The notes: a model not told the origin generated them from the letters alone. A stretch of 64,000 nt of DNA from Plantibacter sp. VKM Ac-2880 (GCF_015351235.1 NZ_JADKSJ010000001.1:1629668-1693667), one strand, 5' to 3'; positions 18,738-27,317 are shown, numbered from the stretch's first letter. Program-made: numbers and translations.

Positions 18738-18756
18738 TTGGGTAAGGCTAACCTTA
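18738..18756 (-). promoter_or_regulatory. DtxR/IdeR-type iron box upstream of efeU
   Basis: The 19-mer at 18738-18756 matches the DtxR/IdeR consensus palindrome at 16 of 19 positions by my count, with the core AAGGCTAACCTT intact. It lies in the divergent gap between efeU and a small membrane-protein gene, so it could repress either or both when iron is ample. Confidence 0.75.
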
Positions 18757-18797
18757 TCCGCCCTCGACCCTAGCGGCCGACGCCGAGACTGTCCAGA

Positions 18798-18803
18798 TAC
18801 AAT
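18798..18803 (+). promoter_or_regulatory. Candidate -10 box, leaderless type
   Basis: TACAAT (five of six to consensus) ends six bases before the ATG at 18810. Confidence 0.55.
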
Positions 18804-18809
18804 CGGCGG

Positions 18810-19343
18810 ATGACCGATCCGGCTTCCGACCCCCGCTTCGCGAGCGCCCCCGCCGCTGCCGACCACTGGTTCCCGGCGCCGGCGGAACCGGACGACGCTC
18901 CGCGCGAGCAGACCAACGCGTCCCGGGTCGTCGGGGTCGTCCTCGCCTTCCTCGTCGGGCTCGCCTACGGTGCCATCGGCACGGTCGCGCACGCCTGGGC
19001 GCCGTCGGTGCTCGGCATCGCCCTCCCCGTCGGGCTGATCCTCGGAATCCTCGGCGTCGGCATGCTGCTGCTCGGCCTGCGCATCGTCCTCAGTGACCGG
19101 CTCGCGGCCGCCGCGGCCGCCTTCGGCGTCATCCTCATGATCGGGGTGCTGCTGCTCGAGAGCACAGGCGGGTCGGTCCTCATCCCGCAGAGTGTCTCCG
19201 GCCTCGTGTGGACCATCGCCCCCGGCCTCGTCGCCGTCCTGGTCGTGGCCTGGCCGAAGCTGCCCGAGCGCAAGCGCGAGACCCCGGTGGCACGTCCCGC
19301 CGGACCGCCGTCGGAGCCGTTCGTCAGCTCGCCGCAGGCGTAG
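18810..19343 (+). CDS. Small four-helix membrane protein
   Basis: A 177-residue protein with a Pro/Ala-rich cytoplasmic head (about 37 residues), four transmembrane segments (roughly residues 40-60, 66-90, 91-112 and 122-143) and a hydrophilic tail. It looks like the short actinobacterial membrane proteins (possibly DUF6113) found upstream of fdxA; I infer that from position and topology only. Function unknown. The start has no Shine-Dalgarno but a -10-like box six bases before it. The stop lies 38 bases before the ferredoxin gene. Confidence 0.75.
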   Translation: MTDPASDPRFASAPAAADHWFPAPAEPDDAPREQTNASRVVGVVLAFLVGLAYGAIGTVAHAWAPSVLGIALPVGLILGILGVGMLLLGLRIVLSDRLAAAAAAFGVILMIGVLLLESTGGSVLIPQSVSGLVWTIAPGLVAVLVVAWPKLPERKRETPVARPAGPPSEPFVSSPQA

Positions 19344-19381
19344 ACTGGATACTCAGTGCTCGTGAAGGGAGCCACCCGCCC

Positions 19382-19705
19382 GTGACCTACGTGATCGCCC
19401 TGCCGTGCGTCGATGTGAAGGACCGCGCCTGCATCGACGAATGCCCCGTCGACTGCATCTACGAGGGTGAACGCTCGCTCTACATCCACCCCGACGAGTG
19501 CGTCGACTGCGGTGCGTGCGAGCCGGTCTGCCCGGTGGAGGCCATCTACTACGAGGACGACCTGCCCGAGGAATGGGCGGACTACTACAAGGCCAACGTC
19601 GAGTTCTTCGACGAGGTCGGGTCGCCGGGCGGTGCCGCCAAGGTCGGGGTCATCCCGTCGGACCACCCCCTCATCGCCGCGCTGCCGCCGCAAGCCCACG
19701 AGTAG
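19382..19705 (+). CDS. fdxA: 7Fe ferredoxin FdxA
   Basis: A 107-residue electron carrier with a [3Fe-4S] and a [4Fe-4S] cluster. Cysteines are at positions 9, 17, 21, 25, 40, 43, 46 and 50, in the arrangement seen in FdxA/FdxC of mycobacteria and streptomycetes ([20 protein letters not shown], then [12 protein letters not shown]). The GTG at 19382 gives the exact family start; the frame is open for 58 codons further upstream but that part is antisense-like and unrelated. AAGGGAG lies about 10 bases before it. It is followed after four bases by the DapC aminotransferase, a pairing conserved across actinobacteria. Confidence 0.96.
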   Translation: MTYVIALPCVDVKDRACIDECPVDCIYEGERSLYIHPDECVDCGACEPVCPVEAIYYEDDLPEEWADYYKANVEFFDEVGSPGGAAKVGVIPSDHPLIAALPPQAHE

Positions 19706-19709
19706 CCGC

Positions 19710-20831
19710 GTGGCATTGCAGCCGCTGCCCGACTACCCCTGGGACCTCATGGCCCCGTACGCGGAACGGGCGCGTCGGCACCCGGACGGCATCGTCGACC
19801 TGTCGATCGGGTCGCCGGTCGACGCGACGCCGGACCTCATCCGCGATGCCCTGCGCGAGGCCACCGACGCCCACGCGTACCCCACGACGATCGGGACCCC
19901 CGAACTCCGGCAGGCGATCATCGCGTGGTTCGCCCGCCGTCGCGGTGTCGGCGGACTGACGCCCGACGCCGTCCTGCCGACGATCGGTTCCAAGGAACTG
20001 GTGGCCTTGCTCGCCTTCCTGCTCGGGCTCGGCGAGGGCGACACGGTCGTCCATCCGGTCGCCGCCTATCCGACGTACGCCGTCGGCGCGGCGATCGCGG
20101 GTGCCGGCGCGGTCGCGGCCGACGACCCCGCCGAGTGGCCCGAGAGCACCCGCCTCGTCTGGCTCAACTCGCCGGGCAACCCGGACGGTCGAGTGCTCTC
20201 GGTCGAGGAACTGCGCGCCGCGTTGCTGCGGGCACGCGAGCTCGGCGCCGTCCTCGTGGGCGACGAATGCTATGCCGAACTCGGCTGGGAGGGGGAGTGG
20301 TCCGACACCCCGACCCCGTCGGTGCTCGACCCTCGCGTGACCGACGGAGACCTGAGTGGCGTCCTCGCGATCTACTCCCTGAGCAAGCAGTCGAACCTCG
20401 CCGGGTACCGTGCCGCCTTCCTCGCCGGAGACGAACGGCTCGTCAAGCGCCTGGTCACCGTGCGGAAGCACGCGGGACTCATGCTGCCGGCCCCGCTCCA
20501 GGCGGCCATGGTCGCCGCCCTGGGTGACGACGCGCACGTGGCCGAGCAGAAGGCGCGGTATCGCGCTCGGCGCGAGGTGCTGCTCCCGGCGGTCCGCGAG
20601 GCAGGCTTCCGGGTCGATCACAGCGAAGCCGGCCTCTACCTGTGGATCACCGAGGGTCGCGACGCGTGGTCCAGCATCGACCGCCTGGCGTCCATCGGCA
20701 TCCTCGGAGGCCCTGGCGTGTTCTACGGAGATGCCTATCCGGATCACGTGCGCCTGTCATTGACGGCGAGCGACGAGCGGATCGCCACGGCCGCCGAGCG
20801 ACTCCGAGGCGTCCGCCCGATTTCAGGGTGA
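19710..20831 (+). CDS. dapC: Succinyldiaminopimelate transaminase DapC
   Basis: A 373-residue PLP-dependent class I/II aminotransferase that would convert N-succinyl-2-amino-6-ketopimelate to N-succinyl-LL-diaminopimelate in lysine and peptidoglycan synthesis. Features: MAPYAERARRHPDGIVDLSIG at the start, LNSPGNPDGRV (aspartate/asparagine-type PLP contacts), the PLP-lysine region SLSKQSNLAGYRAAF and the C-terminal YPDHVRLSLTA. GTG 19710 lies four bases after the fdxA stop. dapD and dapE lie nearby, which supports the role; a second candidate aminotransferase is present at 60502-61698. Confidence 0.88.
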   Translation: MALQPLPDYPWDLMAPYAERARRHPDGIVDLSIGSPVDATPDLIRDALREATDAHAYPTTIGTPELRQAIIAWFARRRGVGGLTPDAVLPTIGSKELVALLAFLLGLGEGDTVVHPVAAYPTYAVGAAIAGAGAVAADDPAEWPESTRLVWLNSPGNPDGRVLSVEELRAALLRARELGAVLVGDECYAELGWEGEWSDTPTPSVLDPRVTDGDLSGVLAIYSLSKQSNLAGYRAAFLAGDERLVKRLVTVRKHAGLMLPAPLQAAMVAALGDDAHVAEQKARYRARREVLLPAVREAGFRVDHSEAGLYLWITEGRDAWSSIDRLASIGILGGPGVFYGDAYPDHVRLSLTASDERIATAAERLRGVRPISG

Positions 20832-20887
20832 ACTCCAAGGAAGTCGTCGGATCACTGTGGGAAACAGCAGTGGGCCCGGAACCCGAT

Positions 20888-20893
20888 TAGGCT
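20888..20893 (+). promoter_or_regulatory. Candidate -10 box for citrate synthase
   Basis: TAGGCT lies 75 bases before the chosen gltA start; the same hexamer is found upstream of the glycosyltransferase gene near the window end. No clear -35 hexamer. Confidence 0.4.
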
Positions 20894-20962
20894 GTATGTG
20901 ACACGCCGTCGTATCGGAGGGCGATGTCCAGTCCCTATCGCACGAAGATACGAGGAGGCGCC

Positions 20963-22270
20963 GTGGGCGACGTCGAGAAACAGGCTTCCACCGAGACGCA
21001 GCAGGTCACCCTGAACTACCCCGGCGGAACAGCCGAATTCCCGATCCACCGGTCAGCCCAAGGCGCGTCGAGTATCGACGTCTCCTCGCTCACCCGGCAG
21101 ACCGGCCTGACGACGCTCGACTACGGGTTCGTCAACACGGCGGCCACCAAGTCGGCGATCACCTACATCGACGGCGACCAGGGCATCCTCCGCTACCGCG
21201 GGTACCCCATCGAGCAGCTCGCCAAGCAGTCGACGTTCCTCGAGGTCGCCTGGCTCCTGATCCACGGCGAGCTCCCCACCGCCGACGAACTCGGCGGGTT
21301 CGACGAGAAGATCCGTCGTCACACCCTGCTGCACGAGGACCTCAAGCGGTTCTTCTCCGCGCTGCCGCACACCGCGCACCCCATGGCGGTGCTGTCCAGC
21401 GCCCTGCAGGCGATGTCCACGTACTACGAGTCGGACGCGAACCCGCACGACCCCGACCACGTCGAGCTCACCACGGTCCGCATGCTCGCGAAGCTCCCGG
21501 TCATCGCGGCGTACGCGCACAAGAAGTCGGTGGGCCAGGCGTTCCTGTACCCAGACAACTCCCTGAGCTTCGTCGACAACTTCCTCAAGCTGAACTTCGG
21601 CAACCTGGCCGAGCCCTACGAGATCGACCCGGTCCTGTCGAAGGCCCTCGACCTGCTCCTGATCCTCCACGAGGACCACGAGCAGAACGCGTCGACCTCC
21701 ACGGTCCGTCTGGTCGGCTCGACGGGCGCCAACCTGTACGCCTCCGTGTCAGCGGGCATCAACGCCCTCTCGGGGCCACTCCACGGTGGCGCCAACGAGG
21801 CCGTGCTGCAGATGCTCGGTCGGATCCAGGAGTCCGGTGAGGGCGTCCAGCGGTTCGTCGACCGCGTCAAGAACAAGGAAGACGGCGTGAAGCTCATGGG
21901 CTTCGGGCACCGCGTCTACAAGAACTACGACCCGCGGGCCAAGCTCGTCAAGGAGAGCGCCGGCGAGGTCCTCCGTGCACTCGGGATCAACGACCCGCTG
22001 CTCGACCTCGCGCAGGAACTCGAGCAGATCGCCCTCGAGGACGACTACTTCAAGGAGCGGAAGCTCTACCCGAACGTCGACTTCTACACGGGCGTCATCT
22101 ACAAGGCCATGGGCTTCCCGACTCGCATGTTCACGGTGCTGTTCGCCATCGGGCGTCTCCCCGGATGGATCGCGCACTGGCGCGAGATGAACCTCGACCC
22201 GCAGACCAAGATCGGTCGCCCGCAGCAGCTGTACACGGGTTCGCCCGAGCGGTCCTTCCCGACGCGCTAG
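20963..22270 (+). CDS. gltA: Citrate synthase
   Basis: A 435-residue TCA-cycle enzyme that condenses acetyl-CoA and oxaloacetate to citrate. Catalytic-site signatures are present: GPLHGGANE (His), GFGHRVYKNYDPR (His and Arg) and PNVDFYTG (Asp). Length and hexameric type I sequence features fit bacterial GltA. Two starts are possible: ATG 20924 (GGAGG three bases away) and GTG 20963 (GAGGAGG four to five bases away); I prefer GTG because the extra 13 residues are unlike the family. It stands alone between dapC and dapD and ends at a strong hairpin. Confidence 0.95.
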   Translation: MGDVEKQASTETQQVTLNYPGGTAEFPIHRSAQGASSIDVSSLTRQTGLTTLDYGFVNTAATKSAITYIDGDQGILRYRGYPIEQLAKQSTFLEVAWLLIHGELPTADELGGFDEKIRRHTLLHEDLKRFFSALPHTAHPMAVLSSALQAMSTYYESDANPHDPDHVELTTVRMLAKLPVIAAYAHKKSVGQAFLYPDNSLSFVDNFLKLNFGNLAEPYEIDPVLSKALDLLLILHEDHEQNASTSTVRLVGSTGANLYASVSAGINALSGPLHGGANEAVLQMLGRIQESGEGVQRFVDRVKNKEDGVKLMGFGHRVYKNYDPRAKLVKESAGEVLRALGINDPLLDLAQELEQIALEDDYFKERKLYPNVDFYTGVIYKAMGFPTRMFTVLFAIGRLPGWIAHWREMNLDPQTKIGRPQQLYTGSPERSFPTR

Positions 22271-22294
22271 TCGCGCCTCGGCCGGTCACGACGA

Positions 22295-22328
22295 GAACGG
22301 CCCCGCATCCGAAGATGCGGGGCCGTTC
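22295..22328 (+). terminator. Terminator after citrate synthase gene
   Basis: A perfect 15-bp stem (22295-22309 against 22314-22328) with a CGAA tetraloop sits 24 bases after the stop. Confidence 0.85.
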
Positions 22329-22359
22329 CGTGTCTGTGACCGGGGACGCCGAACCGGCC

Positions 22360-22432
22360 GTCCGGTCCCTGAGTCGGTTTGTCCGGTCCCTGAGCCGGTT
22401 GTCCGGTCCCTGAGCCTGTCGAAGGGCTCAGG
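22360..22432. repeat. Triple short repeat, including the dispersed CCCTGAG/GTCGAAGGG palindrome
   Basis: Three adjacent copies of GTCCGGTCCCTGAG followed by a variable end start at 22360, 22381 and 22401 (period 20-21). The third continues into CCTGTCGAAGGGCTCAGG, forming an 8-bp stem, and overlaps the dapD stop codon. Related copies lie at 34355 and 34448. It may double as the dapD transcription end. Confidence 0.8.
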
Positions 22433-23405
22433 CGTGCAGGGCCGCGTTCAGCTCGACGCCGGAGCCGGAGCGGGGAAGGACCTCCACAGCCCCCGTGAGC
22501 GAGTTGCGCCGGAACAGGAGGTTCGGCACCCCGGAGAGCTCGACGGCCTTGACGGTGCGCGGAGCCCCCTCGGCGGTCGCGGCGGCTCCGGCGAGGACGA
22601 CCTTGGTGCCGGCCGTCACGTAGAGGCCTGCCTCGACGACCGAGTCGTCGCCGATCGAGATGCCGATGCCGGAGTTCGCCCCGAGGAGCGCGCGCTGGCC
22701 GATGGCCACCCGCTGCGTGCCTCCACCGGACAGGGTGCCCATGATGGACGCGCCGCCACCGATGTCGCTGCCGTCACCGACGACGACACCCTGGGAGATG
22801 CGGCCCTCGACCATGGACGACCCGAGGGTGCCGGCGTTGAAGTTGACGAAGCCCTCGTGCATGACCGTCGTCCCTGGGGCGAGGTGGGCGCCGAGCCGGA
22901 CGCGGGAGGCATCGGCGATCCGCACCTTGTCCGGGGTCACGTAGTCGAGGAGCCGTGGGAACTTGTCGATGCCGGTCGCGTGGATGCCGGCGCGGAGGAG
23001 CGACGGCCGGAGTCGGTCGAAGTCGGCCGGGTGCACCGGTCCTGCATTGGTCCAGACGACGATGGGCAGGTGCGCGAAGACGCCGTCGAGCGAGATCGTG
23101 TTGGGGCGGACGAGCAGGTGGCTGAGCAGGTGCAGCCGCAGGTAGGCGTCCGGCGTGCTCGCCGGGGCGGCTTGCAACTCGATCTCGACGGTGACGATGT
23201 CGATCCGGACGGCCCGCCGGTCGTCGTCGGTCACGAGGGCCTCGAGCTCCGCCGGAACGATCCAGCGGTCGCGGCCCTCGGGGATCCGGCCGAGCGTCGG
23301 CTCGGGGAACCAGGTGTCGAGCACGGTTCCGTCGGCGGCGATCGTCGCGAGGCCGGAGCCCCAGGCGTGCGTAGGAACGGGCGTTTCGGCAGTCGCGGCA
23401 GTCAT
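22428..23405 (-). CDS. dapD: Tetrahydrodipicolinate N-succinyltransferase DapD
   Basis: A 325-residue acyltransferase that succinylates tetrahydrodipicolinate with succinyl-CoA in meso-diaminopimelate and lysine synthesis. It is the long actinobacterial DapD form: an N-terminal alpha/beta domain, then a left-handed beta helix with hexapeptide repeats ([59 protein letters not shown]). The start [11 protein letters not shown] at 23405 has a TACCCT box six bases upstream, so the mRNA is probably leaderless; the frame is open far upstream without similarity. It is divergent from dapE. The stop codon lies within a short intergenic repeat. Confidence 0.95.
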   Translation of the reverse strand: MTAATAETPVPTHAWGSGLATIAADGTVLDTWFPEPTLGRIPEGRDRWIVPAELEALVTDDDRRAVRIDIVTVEIELQAAPASTPDAYLRLHLLSHLLVRPNTISLDGVFAHLPIVVWTNAGPVHPADFDRLRPSLLRAGIHATGIDKFPRLLDYVTPDKVRIADASRVRLGAHLAPGTTVMHEGFVNFNAGTLGSSMVEGRISQGVVVGDGSDIGGGASIMGTLSGGGTQRVAIGQRALLGANSGIGISIGDDSVVEAGLYVTAGTKVVLAGAAATAEGAPRTVKAVELSGVPNLLFRRNSLTGAVEVLPRSGSGVELNAALHA

Positions 23406-23411
23406 GGCTCC

Positions 23412-23417
23412 AGGGTA
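23412..23417 (-). promoter_or_regulatory. Candidate -10 box for dapD, leaderless type
   Basis: On the minus strand TACCCT ends six bases before the dapD ATG. It is back to back with the dapE box within a 70-base gap. Confidence 0.5.
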
Positions 23418-23463
23418 GCGGCGAACGTCCGGGGAGACGGCCGACGCCCAGGGTGGGGGCCAA

Positions 23464-23469
23464 TACACT
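23464..23469 (+). promoter_or_regulatory. Candidate -10 box for dapE, leaderless type
   Basis: TACACT ends six bases before the dapE ATG; no Shine-Dalgarno is visible. Confidence 0.5.
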
Positions 23470-23475
23470 GGTTCC

Positions 23476-24573
23476 ATGCCAGCCGATGTCCCCGTACTCG
23501 ACCTGTCCGTCTCCTCCGTGGAACTCACCCGGCAGTTGTGTGACATCGCCTCCGTGTCGGGGGATGAGGCTCGGATCGCCGACGCGGTGGAGGCGGCGCT
23601 CGACGGGTGCGACCACCTCACGATCGTGCGCGACGGCGACACGGTGGTCGCGTCGACGTCCCTCGGCCGCGCGCAGCGGGTCATCATCGCCGGCCACCTC
23701 GACACCGTCCCGATCAACGGCAACGTCCCGACCCGCTTCGAGGAGCACGCGGGCGAGGCGACGCTGTGGGGGCGAGGAACGGTCGACATGAAGGGTGGTG
23801 TCGCCGTGCAGTTGAAACTCGCGGCCGAGCTCACCGATCCCATCGTCGACATCACCTGGATGTGGTACGACAACGAGGAGGTCGCGTCGGACCGCAACGG
23901 TCTGGGTCGGCTCGCGAAGCACCACCCGGAGCTGTTCGTCGGGGACTTCGCCATCCTCGGGGAGCCCAGCAACGCGGGCGTCGAGGGCGGGTGCAACGGC
24001 ACCCTCCGCGTCGAGGTCAGCGCCTTCGGCAAACGCTCGCACGCGGCGCGGAGCTGGGTCGGCGTCAACGCCATCCACGCGATCTCGCCGGTCCTCGCGA
24101 CGCTCGCCGCGTACACCCCTCGTGAGGTCGAGGTCGACGGGCTCGTCTATCGCGAGGGCGTCAACGCGGTCGCCATCCACGGCGGCGTCGCCGGCAACGT
24201 GATCCCGGATCTCGTCACCGTCGAGGTGAACTACCGGTTCGCGCCCAGCCGGACGGGAGCGGAGGCACTCGCCCACCTCGAGGAGCTCTTCTCCGGCTTC
24301 GAGGTCGTGCAGACCGATGTCGCGGAAGGTGCCCGCCCGGGCCTCGACGCGCCGATCGCCCAGGACTTCCTGGCGGCGGTCGGGGGGACGCCGGCGCCGA
24401 AGTACGGCTGGACGGACGTCGCCCGCTTCTCCGCCCTGGGCGTGCCCGCGGTCAACTACGGCCCGGGTGACCCATTGCTCGCGCACGCGGACGACGAACG
24501 CGTCCCGCTCGCCCAGATCGAGGAGTGCGAGCGGGGCCTCCGCGCCTGGCTGCAGGGCACCGATGGCCGCTGA
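23476..24573 (+). CDS. dapE: Succinyl-diaminopimelate desuccinylase DapE
   Basis: A 365-residue zinc-dependent M20 peptidase-family enzyme that removes succinate from N-succinyl-LL-diaminopimelate. Metal and catalytic segments are visible: AGHLDTVP (His and Asp), [13 protein letters not shown], the YDNEEV general-base region and a late [13 protein letters not shown] (His). A dimerisation domain lies between (about residues 175-290, with [10 protein letters not shown]). It is divergent from dapD and its end overlaps the following membrane-protein gene by 11 bases, suggesting co-transcription. Confidence 0.95.
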   Translation: MPADVPVLDLSVSSVELTRQLCDIASVSGDEARIADAVEAALDGCDHLTIVRDGDTVVASTSLGRAQRVIIAGHLDTVPINGNVPTRFEEHAGEATLWGRGTVDMKGGVAVQLKLAAELTDPIVDITWMWYDNEEVASDRNGLGRLAKHHPELFVGDFAILGEPSNAGVEGGCNGTLRVEVSAFGKRSHAARSWVGVNAIHAISPVLATLAAYTPREVEVDGLVYREGVNAVAIHGGVAGNVIPDLVTVEVNYRFAPSRTGAEALAHLEELFSGFEVVQTDVAEGARPGLDAPIAQDFLAAVGGTPAPKYGWTDVARFSALGVPAVNYGPGDPLLAHADDERVPLAQIEECERGLRAWLQGTDGR

Positions 24574-25786
24574 CGCGGAGGTCCGGGTAGCGGTCGACGA
24601 ACGGCCCTCGATGCTCCGGCGGTGGGTGCGCCTGCCCGTGTGGGGGCGCATCGGCATCGTCTACGTGCTGTCCCGGCTCGTGACGACGGCGATGTTCGCG
24701 CTCGCGAGCCTCCTGTCGGCTCCGGACTCCCGGTTCGGCGCGTTCCCCTCGCTCGGCACCCTCGCTGCGGGGTGGGACGGCCAGTGGTACTGGTGGATCG
24801 CGACGTACGGTTACCCGAGCCAGCTGCCGCTCGACAGCGCCGGGCGGGTCGCCGAGAACGCCTGGGCCTTCATGCCCGTCTATCCCGGTGCGGTGAAGGG
24901 GTTGTCGGTCGTCACGTTCCTGCCGTGGCCGGTCATGGCGGTGCTCGTGTCCCTGGGTTGCGGGTTCGGCAGCGCGCTGCTGTTCCACCGGCTGATGCGG
25001 ACGCGTCTGGACGCCGGCCGGTCGATGTTCGCCGTCGTCCTGTTCTGCATCGCACCGCTCAGCGCCGTGTTCCAGCTCGCCTACGCGGAGTCGATGTTCC
25101 TCCTCCTGCTGACGCTGGCGCTTTTGCTCCTCGTGACCCGCCGGTACGGGTGGTTGCTCGCGGTCATCCCGGTCATGGCCTTCACCCGCCCCGGGGTCCT
25201 GGCGTTCGCGCTCCTGCTCGGACTCCACCTCGTCGTTCGGGTGGTCACGCGACGCCGCGACCCGGTCGCCAGGCGCGAGGTCCTCCTCATCCTCGTCGGG
25301 GGAGCGCTGGCCGCGGTGGCGGGCTTCGCCTGGATGGTCATCGCCGGTCTGGCGACGGGCCGTCCTGAGGCGTACCTGCAGACCGAGCTCGCCTGGCGCG
25401 CCGCCTTCATCGGTGAGCAACCGCTCGTGCCGTTCTCGGCGTGGATCCAGGGCGGGCAGTTCTGGTTCGGGGATGGGCCAGGCCTCGTGGTCGTCCTCGC
25501 CGTCTTCGTCGGCTCCGCGCTCCTCCTGTTCGTCCCGGCGGTCCGTCGCCTCGGCGTCGACCTCCGGCTGTGGGTGGCGTCGTACCTGCTGTACCTCTTC
25601 GCGGTCTTCTTCCCGCAGACGAGCGTCTTCCGACTGCTCGTCCCGGTCTTCCCGCTCCTCGGCGCGTTCGCCGTCCCGCGCAACCGGTGGTACCGCGGTG
25701 GCGTCGTCGTCCTCTCCCTGGCGCTCCAGTGGTGCTGGATCTTCGTCATGTACGGCCTCGCGAACGCCTATTGGACCATTCCGTAG
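24563..25786 (+). CDS. PIG-V-like mannosyltransferase-family membrane protein
   Basis: A 407-residue polytopic membrane protein with about ten transmembrane segments. The extracytoplasmic GWDGQWYWWIATYGYP after the first helix, with the acidic residue of the WDG motif, and AYAESMF are typical of the PIG-V/GPI mannosyltransferase 2-like family (GT-C fold), which uses lipid-linked sugar donors. In actinobacteria this suggests a role in cell-envelope glycan or glycolipid assembly; donor and acceptor are unknown. ATG 24563 overlaps the dapE end by 11 bases, and the frame is open upstream only within dapE. Confidence 0.82.
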   Translation: MAADAEVRVAVDERPSMLRRWVRLPVWGRIGIVYVLSRLVTTAMFALASLLSAPDSRFGAFPSLGTLAAGWDGQWYWWIATYGYPSQLPLDSAGRVAENAWAFMPVYPGAVKGLSVVTFLPWPVMAVLVSLGCGFGSALLFHRLMRTRLDAGRSMFAVVLFCIAPLSAVFQLAYAESMFLLLLTLALLLLVTRRYGWLLAVIPVMAFTRPGVLAFALLLGLHLVVRVVTRRRDPVARREVLLILVGGALAAVAGFAWMVIAGLATGRPEAYLQTELAWRAAFIGEQPLVPFSAWIQGGQFWFGDGPGLVVVLAVFVGSALLLFVPAVRRLGVDLRLWVASYLLYLFAVFFPQTSVFRLLVPVFPLLGAFAVPRNRWYRGGVVVLSLALQWCWIFVMYGLANAYWTIP

Positions 25787-25828
25787 CCGTTGATCGGGCG
25801 TCATCCCGCGCCTCGCCGCGTTCAGGAT

Positions 25829-25857
25829 TATCACGAGCCCCCGTGATACGCGATAAT
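25829..25857 (+). promoter_or_regulatory. Promoter of the DUF3117 gene with overlapping palindrome
   Basis: A -10 box GATAAT (25852-25857) and a possible -35 TTATCA (25828-25833) stand 18 bases apart. The perfect inverted repeat TATCACG-N6-CGTGATA (25829-25848) covers the -35 box and spacer, the position of a repressor or activator operator. Confidence 0.6.
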
Positions 25858-25889
25858 GGGGGTCAGTCGAATAACGAGAGGGGACTCGC

Positions 25890-26063
25890 ATGGCCGCAAT
25901 GAAGCCACGCACCGGAGACGGGCCAATGGAGGCCGTGAAGGAGGGTCGGCTCATCATCGTGCGAGTGCCTCTTGAAGGGGGAGGGCGTCTCGTCGTGTCG
26001 GTCAACGACGCAGAGGCTCAAGAACTGCACGATGCACTCGCGGGTGTGGTGAGCGCGGGCTGA
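25890..26063 (+). CDS. DUF3117 small protein
   Basis: A 57-residue protein, MAAMKPRTGDGPMEAVKEGR at its start and ending in a hydrophilic HDALAGVVSAG. It is the conserved actinobacterial DUF3117 family, a single compact domain of unknown function found in nearly all members of the phylum (I recall Rv1211 as the tuberculosis homologue, in the same gene neighbourhood). GAGAGGGG precedes the ATG by a short spacer. It is transcribed alone from a well-formed promoter and ends at a bidirectional terminator. Confidence 0.92.
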   Translation: MAAMKPRTGDGPMEAVKEGRLIIVRVPLEGGGRLVVSVNDAEAQELHDALAGVVSAG

Positions 26064-26091
26064 GCCCCGTCACCGACGCCGCATGAGCTGA

Positions 26092-26137
26092 GAACCGGCC
26101 GTCATCATCGCCCCAGGGCGAGGGTGGCGGCCGGTTC
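26092..26137. terminator. Bidirectional hairpin terminator
   Basis: A perfect 10-bp stem (26092-26101 and 26128-26137) with a 26-base loop lies between DUF3117 and the convergent methyltransferase gene. Confidence 0.6.
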
Positions 26138-26151
26138 GTCGTACTCGGTGA

Positions 26152-26784
26152 TCAGACGCCGGGCTTGGTGATCTGCAGCAGGCCGTCTCCGGCGGGGGAG
26201 AGGGCGCTGACGACCGCTTCGGACGCCGAGATCTCCTGGACGAGCGACCGGAAGAGACCCGTGGTCTCGTCGCGCTGTGTCGGGTCGGCGACCTTGCCTC
26301 GCCAGAGTGCGTGCGGCACGAGGACGGTTCCGCCGGGCCGGACGAGTCGGAGACCGTGCTCGACGTACTCGATCACGGATCCCGGGTCGCCGTCGACGAG
26401 CACGAGGTCGTAGGAGTTCTCGTTCATGCGGGGCAGGACGTCGAGCGCGCTGCCGGTGATGAGTCGGATGCGGTTGGCGGTGATGCCGGCTTCCGTGAAC
26501 GCCGCCTTGGCCTGTTGCTGGTGCACGATCTCCGTGTCGATGGAGGTCAGCACCGCGTTCGTGGCGCCGCGGAGCAACCACAGTCCGGAGACGCCCGTCC
26601 CGGTGCCAACCTCGACAATGGACTCGGCGCGGGTCGCCGCGGCGACCACCGCGAGCTGTGCGCCGATCGCCGGGGAGATCGCCTCCACGCCGAGTTCGTG
26701 CGCATGCGCACGCGCAGTGTGCATCGCAGCGCTCTCGACGACCACGTCGCCCGCGTACTTCCAGTTGAGATTGTGTTCTGACAC
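26152..26784 (-). CDS. O-methyltransferase (SAM-dependent, Rv1220c-like)
   Basis: A 210-residue class I methyltransferase of the catechol/caffeoyl-CoA O-methyltransferase type. The SAM-binding loop reads VEVGTGTGVSG (around residues 59-69), followed by the acidic motif II ID and the metal-type DLVLVDGD. The GTG start at 26784 has GGAGG a few bases upstream. Substrate unknown. In M. tuberculosis the homologue precedes sigE, rseA, htrA and tatB; here tatB follows divergently after only 71 bases, so the sigma/anti-sigma pair is absent. Confidence 0.88.
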   Translation of the reverse strand: MSEHNLNWKYAGDVVVESAAMHTARAHAHELGVEAISPAIGAQLAVVAAATRAESIVEVGTGTGVSGLWLLRGATNAVLTSIDTEIVHQQQAKAAFTEAGITANRIRLITGSALDVLPRMNENSYDLVLVDGDPGSVIEYVEHGLRLVRPGGTVLVPHALWRGKVADPTQRDETTGLFRSLVQEISASEAVVSALSPAGDGLLQITKPGV

Positions 26785-26800
26785 CTTGCCTCCGGATCTC

Positions 26801-26806
26801 AGCGTA
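26801..26806 (-). promoter_or_regulatory. Candidate -10 box for the O-methyltransferase gene
   Basis: On the minus strand TACGCT lies 16 bases before the GTG, giving a short leader with a Shine-Dalgarno, unlike the leaderless neighbours. Confidence 0.4.
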
Positions 26807-26843
26807 TGGCCTGCAACGGCTCCGCGAGCTGAGGCTCGCGCGG

Positions 26844-26849
26844 TAGTCT
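26844..26849 (+). promoter_or_regulatory. Candidate -10 box for tatB, leaderless type
   Basis: TAGTCT ends six bases before the GTG start of tatB. Confidence 0.45.
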
Positions 26850-26855
26850 GATGAC

Positions 26856-27278
26856 GTGTTCGGTCTGACGTTCGACAAACTCCTCATCATCGGGGTCATC
26901 GCCGTGTTCCTGCTCGGTCCCGAACGTCTGCCGTACTACGCGTCGCAGCTGGCGAGGCTCGTCCGGACGCTCCGCGACCTGGCCTCCGGCGCGAAGGACC
27001 GGATGCGCGAGGAGATGGGTCCGGAGTTCGACGAGGTCGACTGGAAGAAGCTCGATCCCCGTCAGTATGATCCCCGCCGCATCATCCGCGAGGCCTTGCT
27101 CGACGATGAGCCACCGGTGACGCCGACGACCGCCCCCTTGGAGCCGGCACCGGCCGCTGCCGCTACCGCACCGTCTCTCGAGAAACCGAAGTCGATCCAG
27201 GCGTCGACAGACGAGCGTCTCCGCCGTCTGGCCGCCGGCGAGACGGCAGCACCGCCGTTCGACCTCGAGGCCACCTGA
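26856..27278 (+). CDS. tatB: Sec-independent translocase subunit TatB
   Basis: A 140-residue membrane-anchored subunit of the twin-arginine translocase. An N-terminal transmembrane helix (FGLTFDKLLIIGVIAVFLLGPERLP), an amphipathic helix (QLARLVRTLRDLASGAKDRM) and a charged tail (residues about 60-140, Pro/Ala-rich) are arranged as in TatA/TatB; the segment GPEFDEVDWKKLDPRQYDP identifies the actinobacterial TatB form. Start GTG 26856. It would receive Tat substrates such as the EfeB encoded in this window. Confidence 0.92.
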   Translation: MFGLTFDKLLIIGVIAVFLLGPERLPYYASQLARLVRTLRDLASGAKDRMREEMGPEFDEVDWKKLDPRQYDPRRIIREALLDDEPPVTPTTAPLEPAPAAAATAPSLEKPKSIQASTDERLRRLAAGETAAPPFDLEAT

Positions 27279-27317
27279 GTCCCGAGCGCGCTGCCTGACG
27301 CTTCCGCGCCGACCGCT

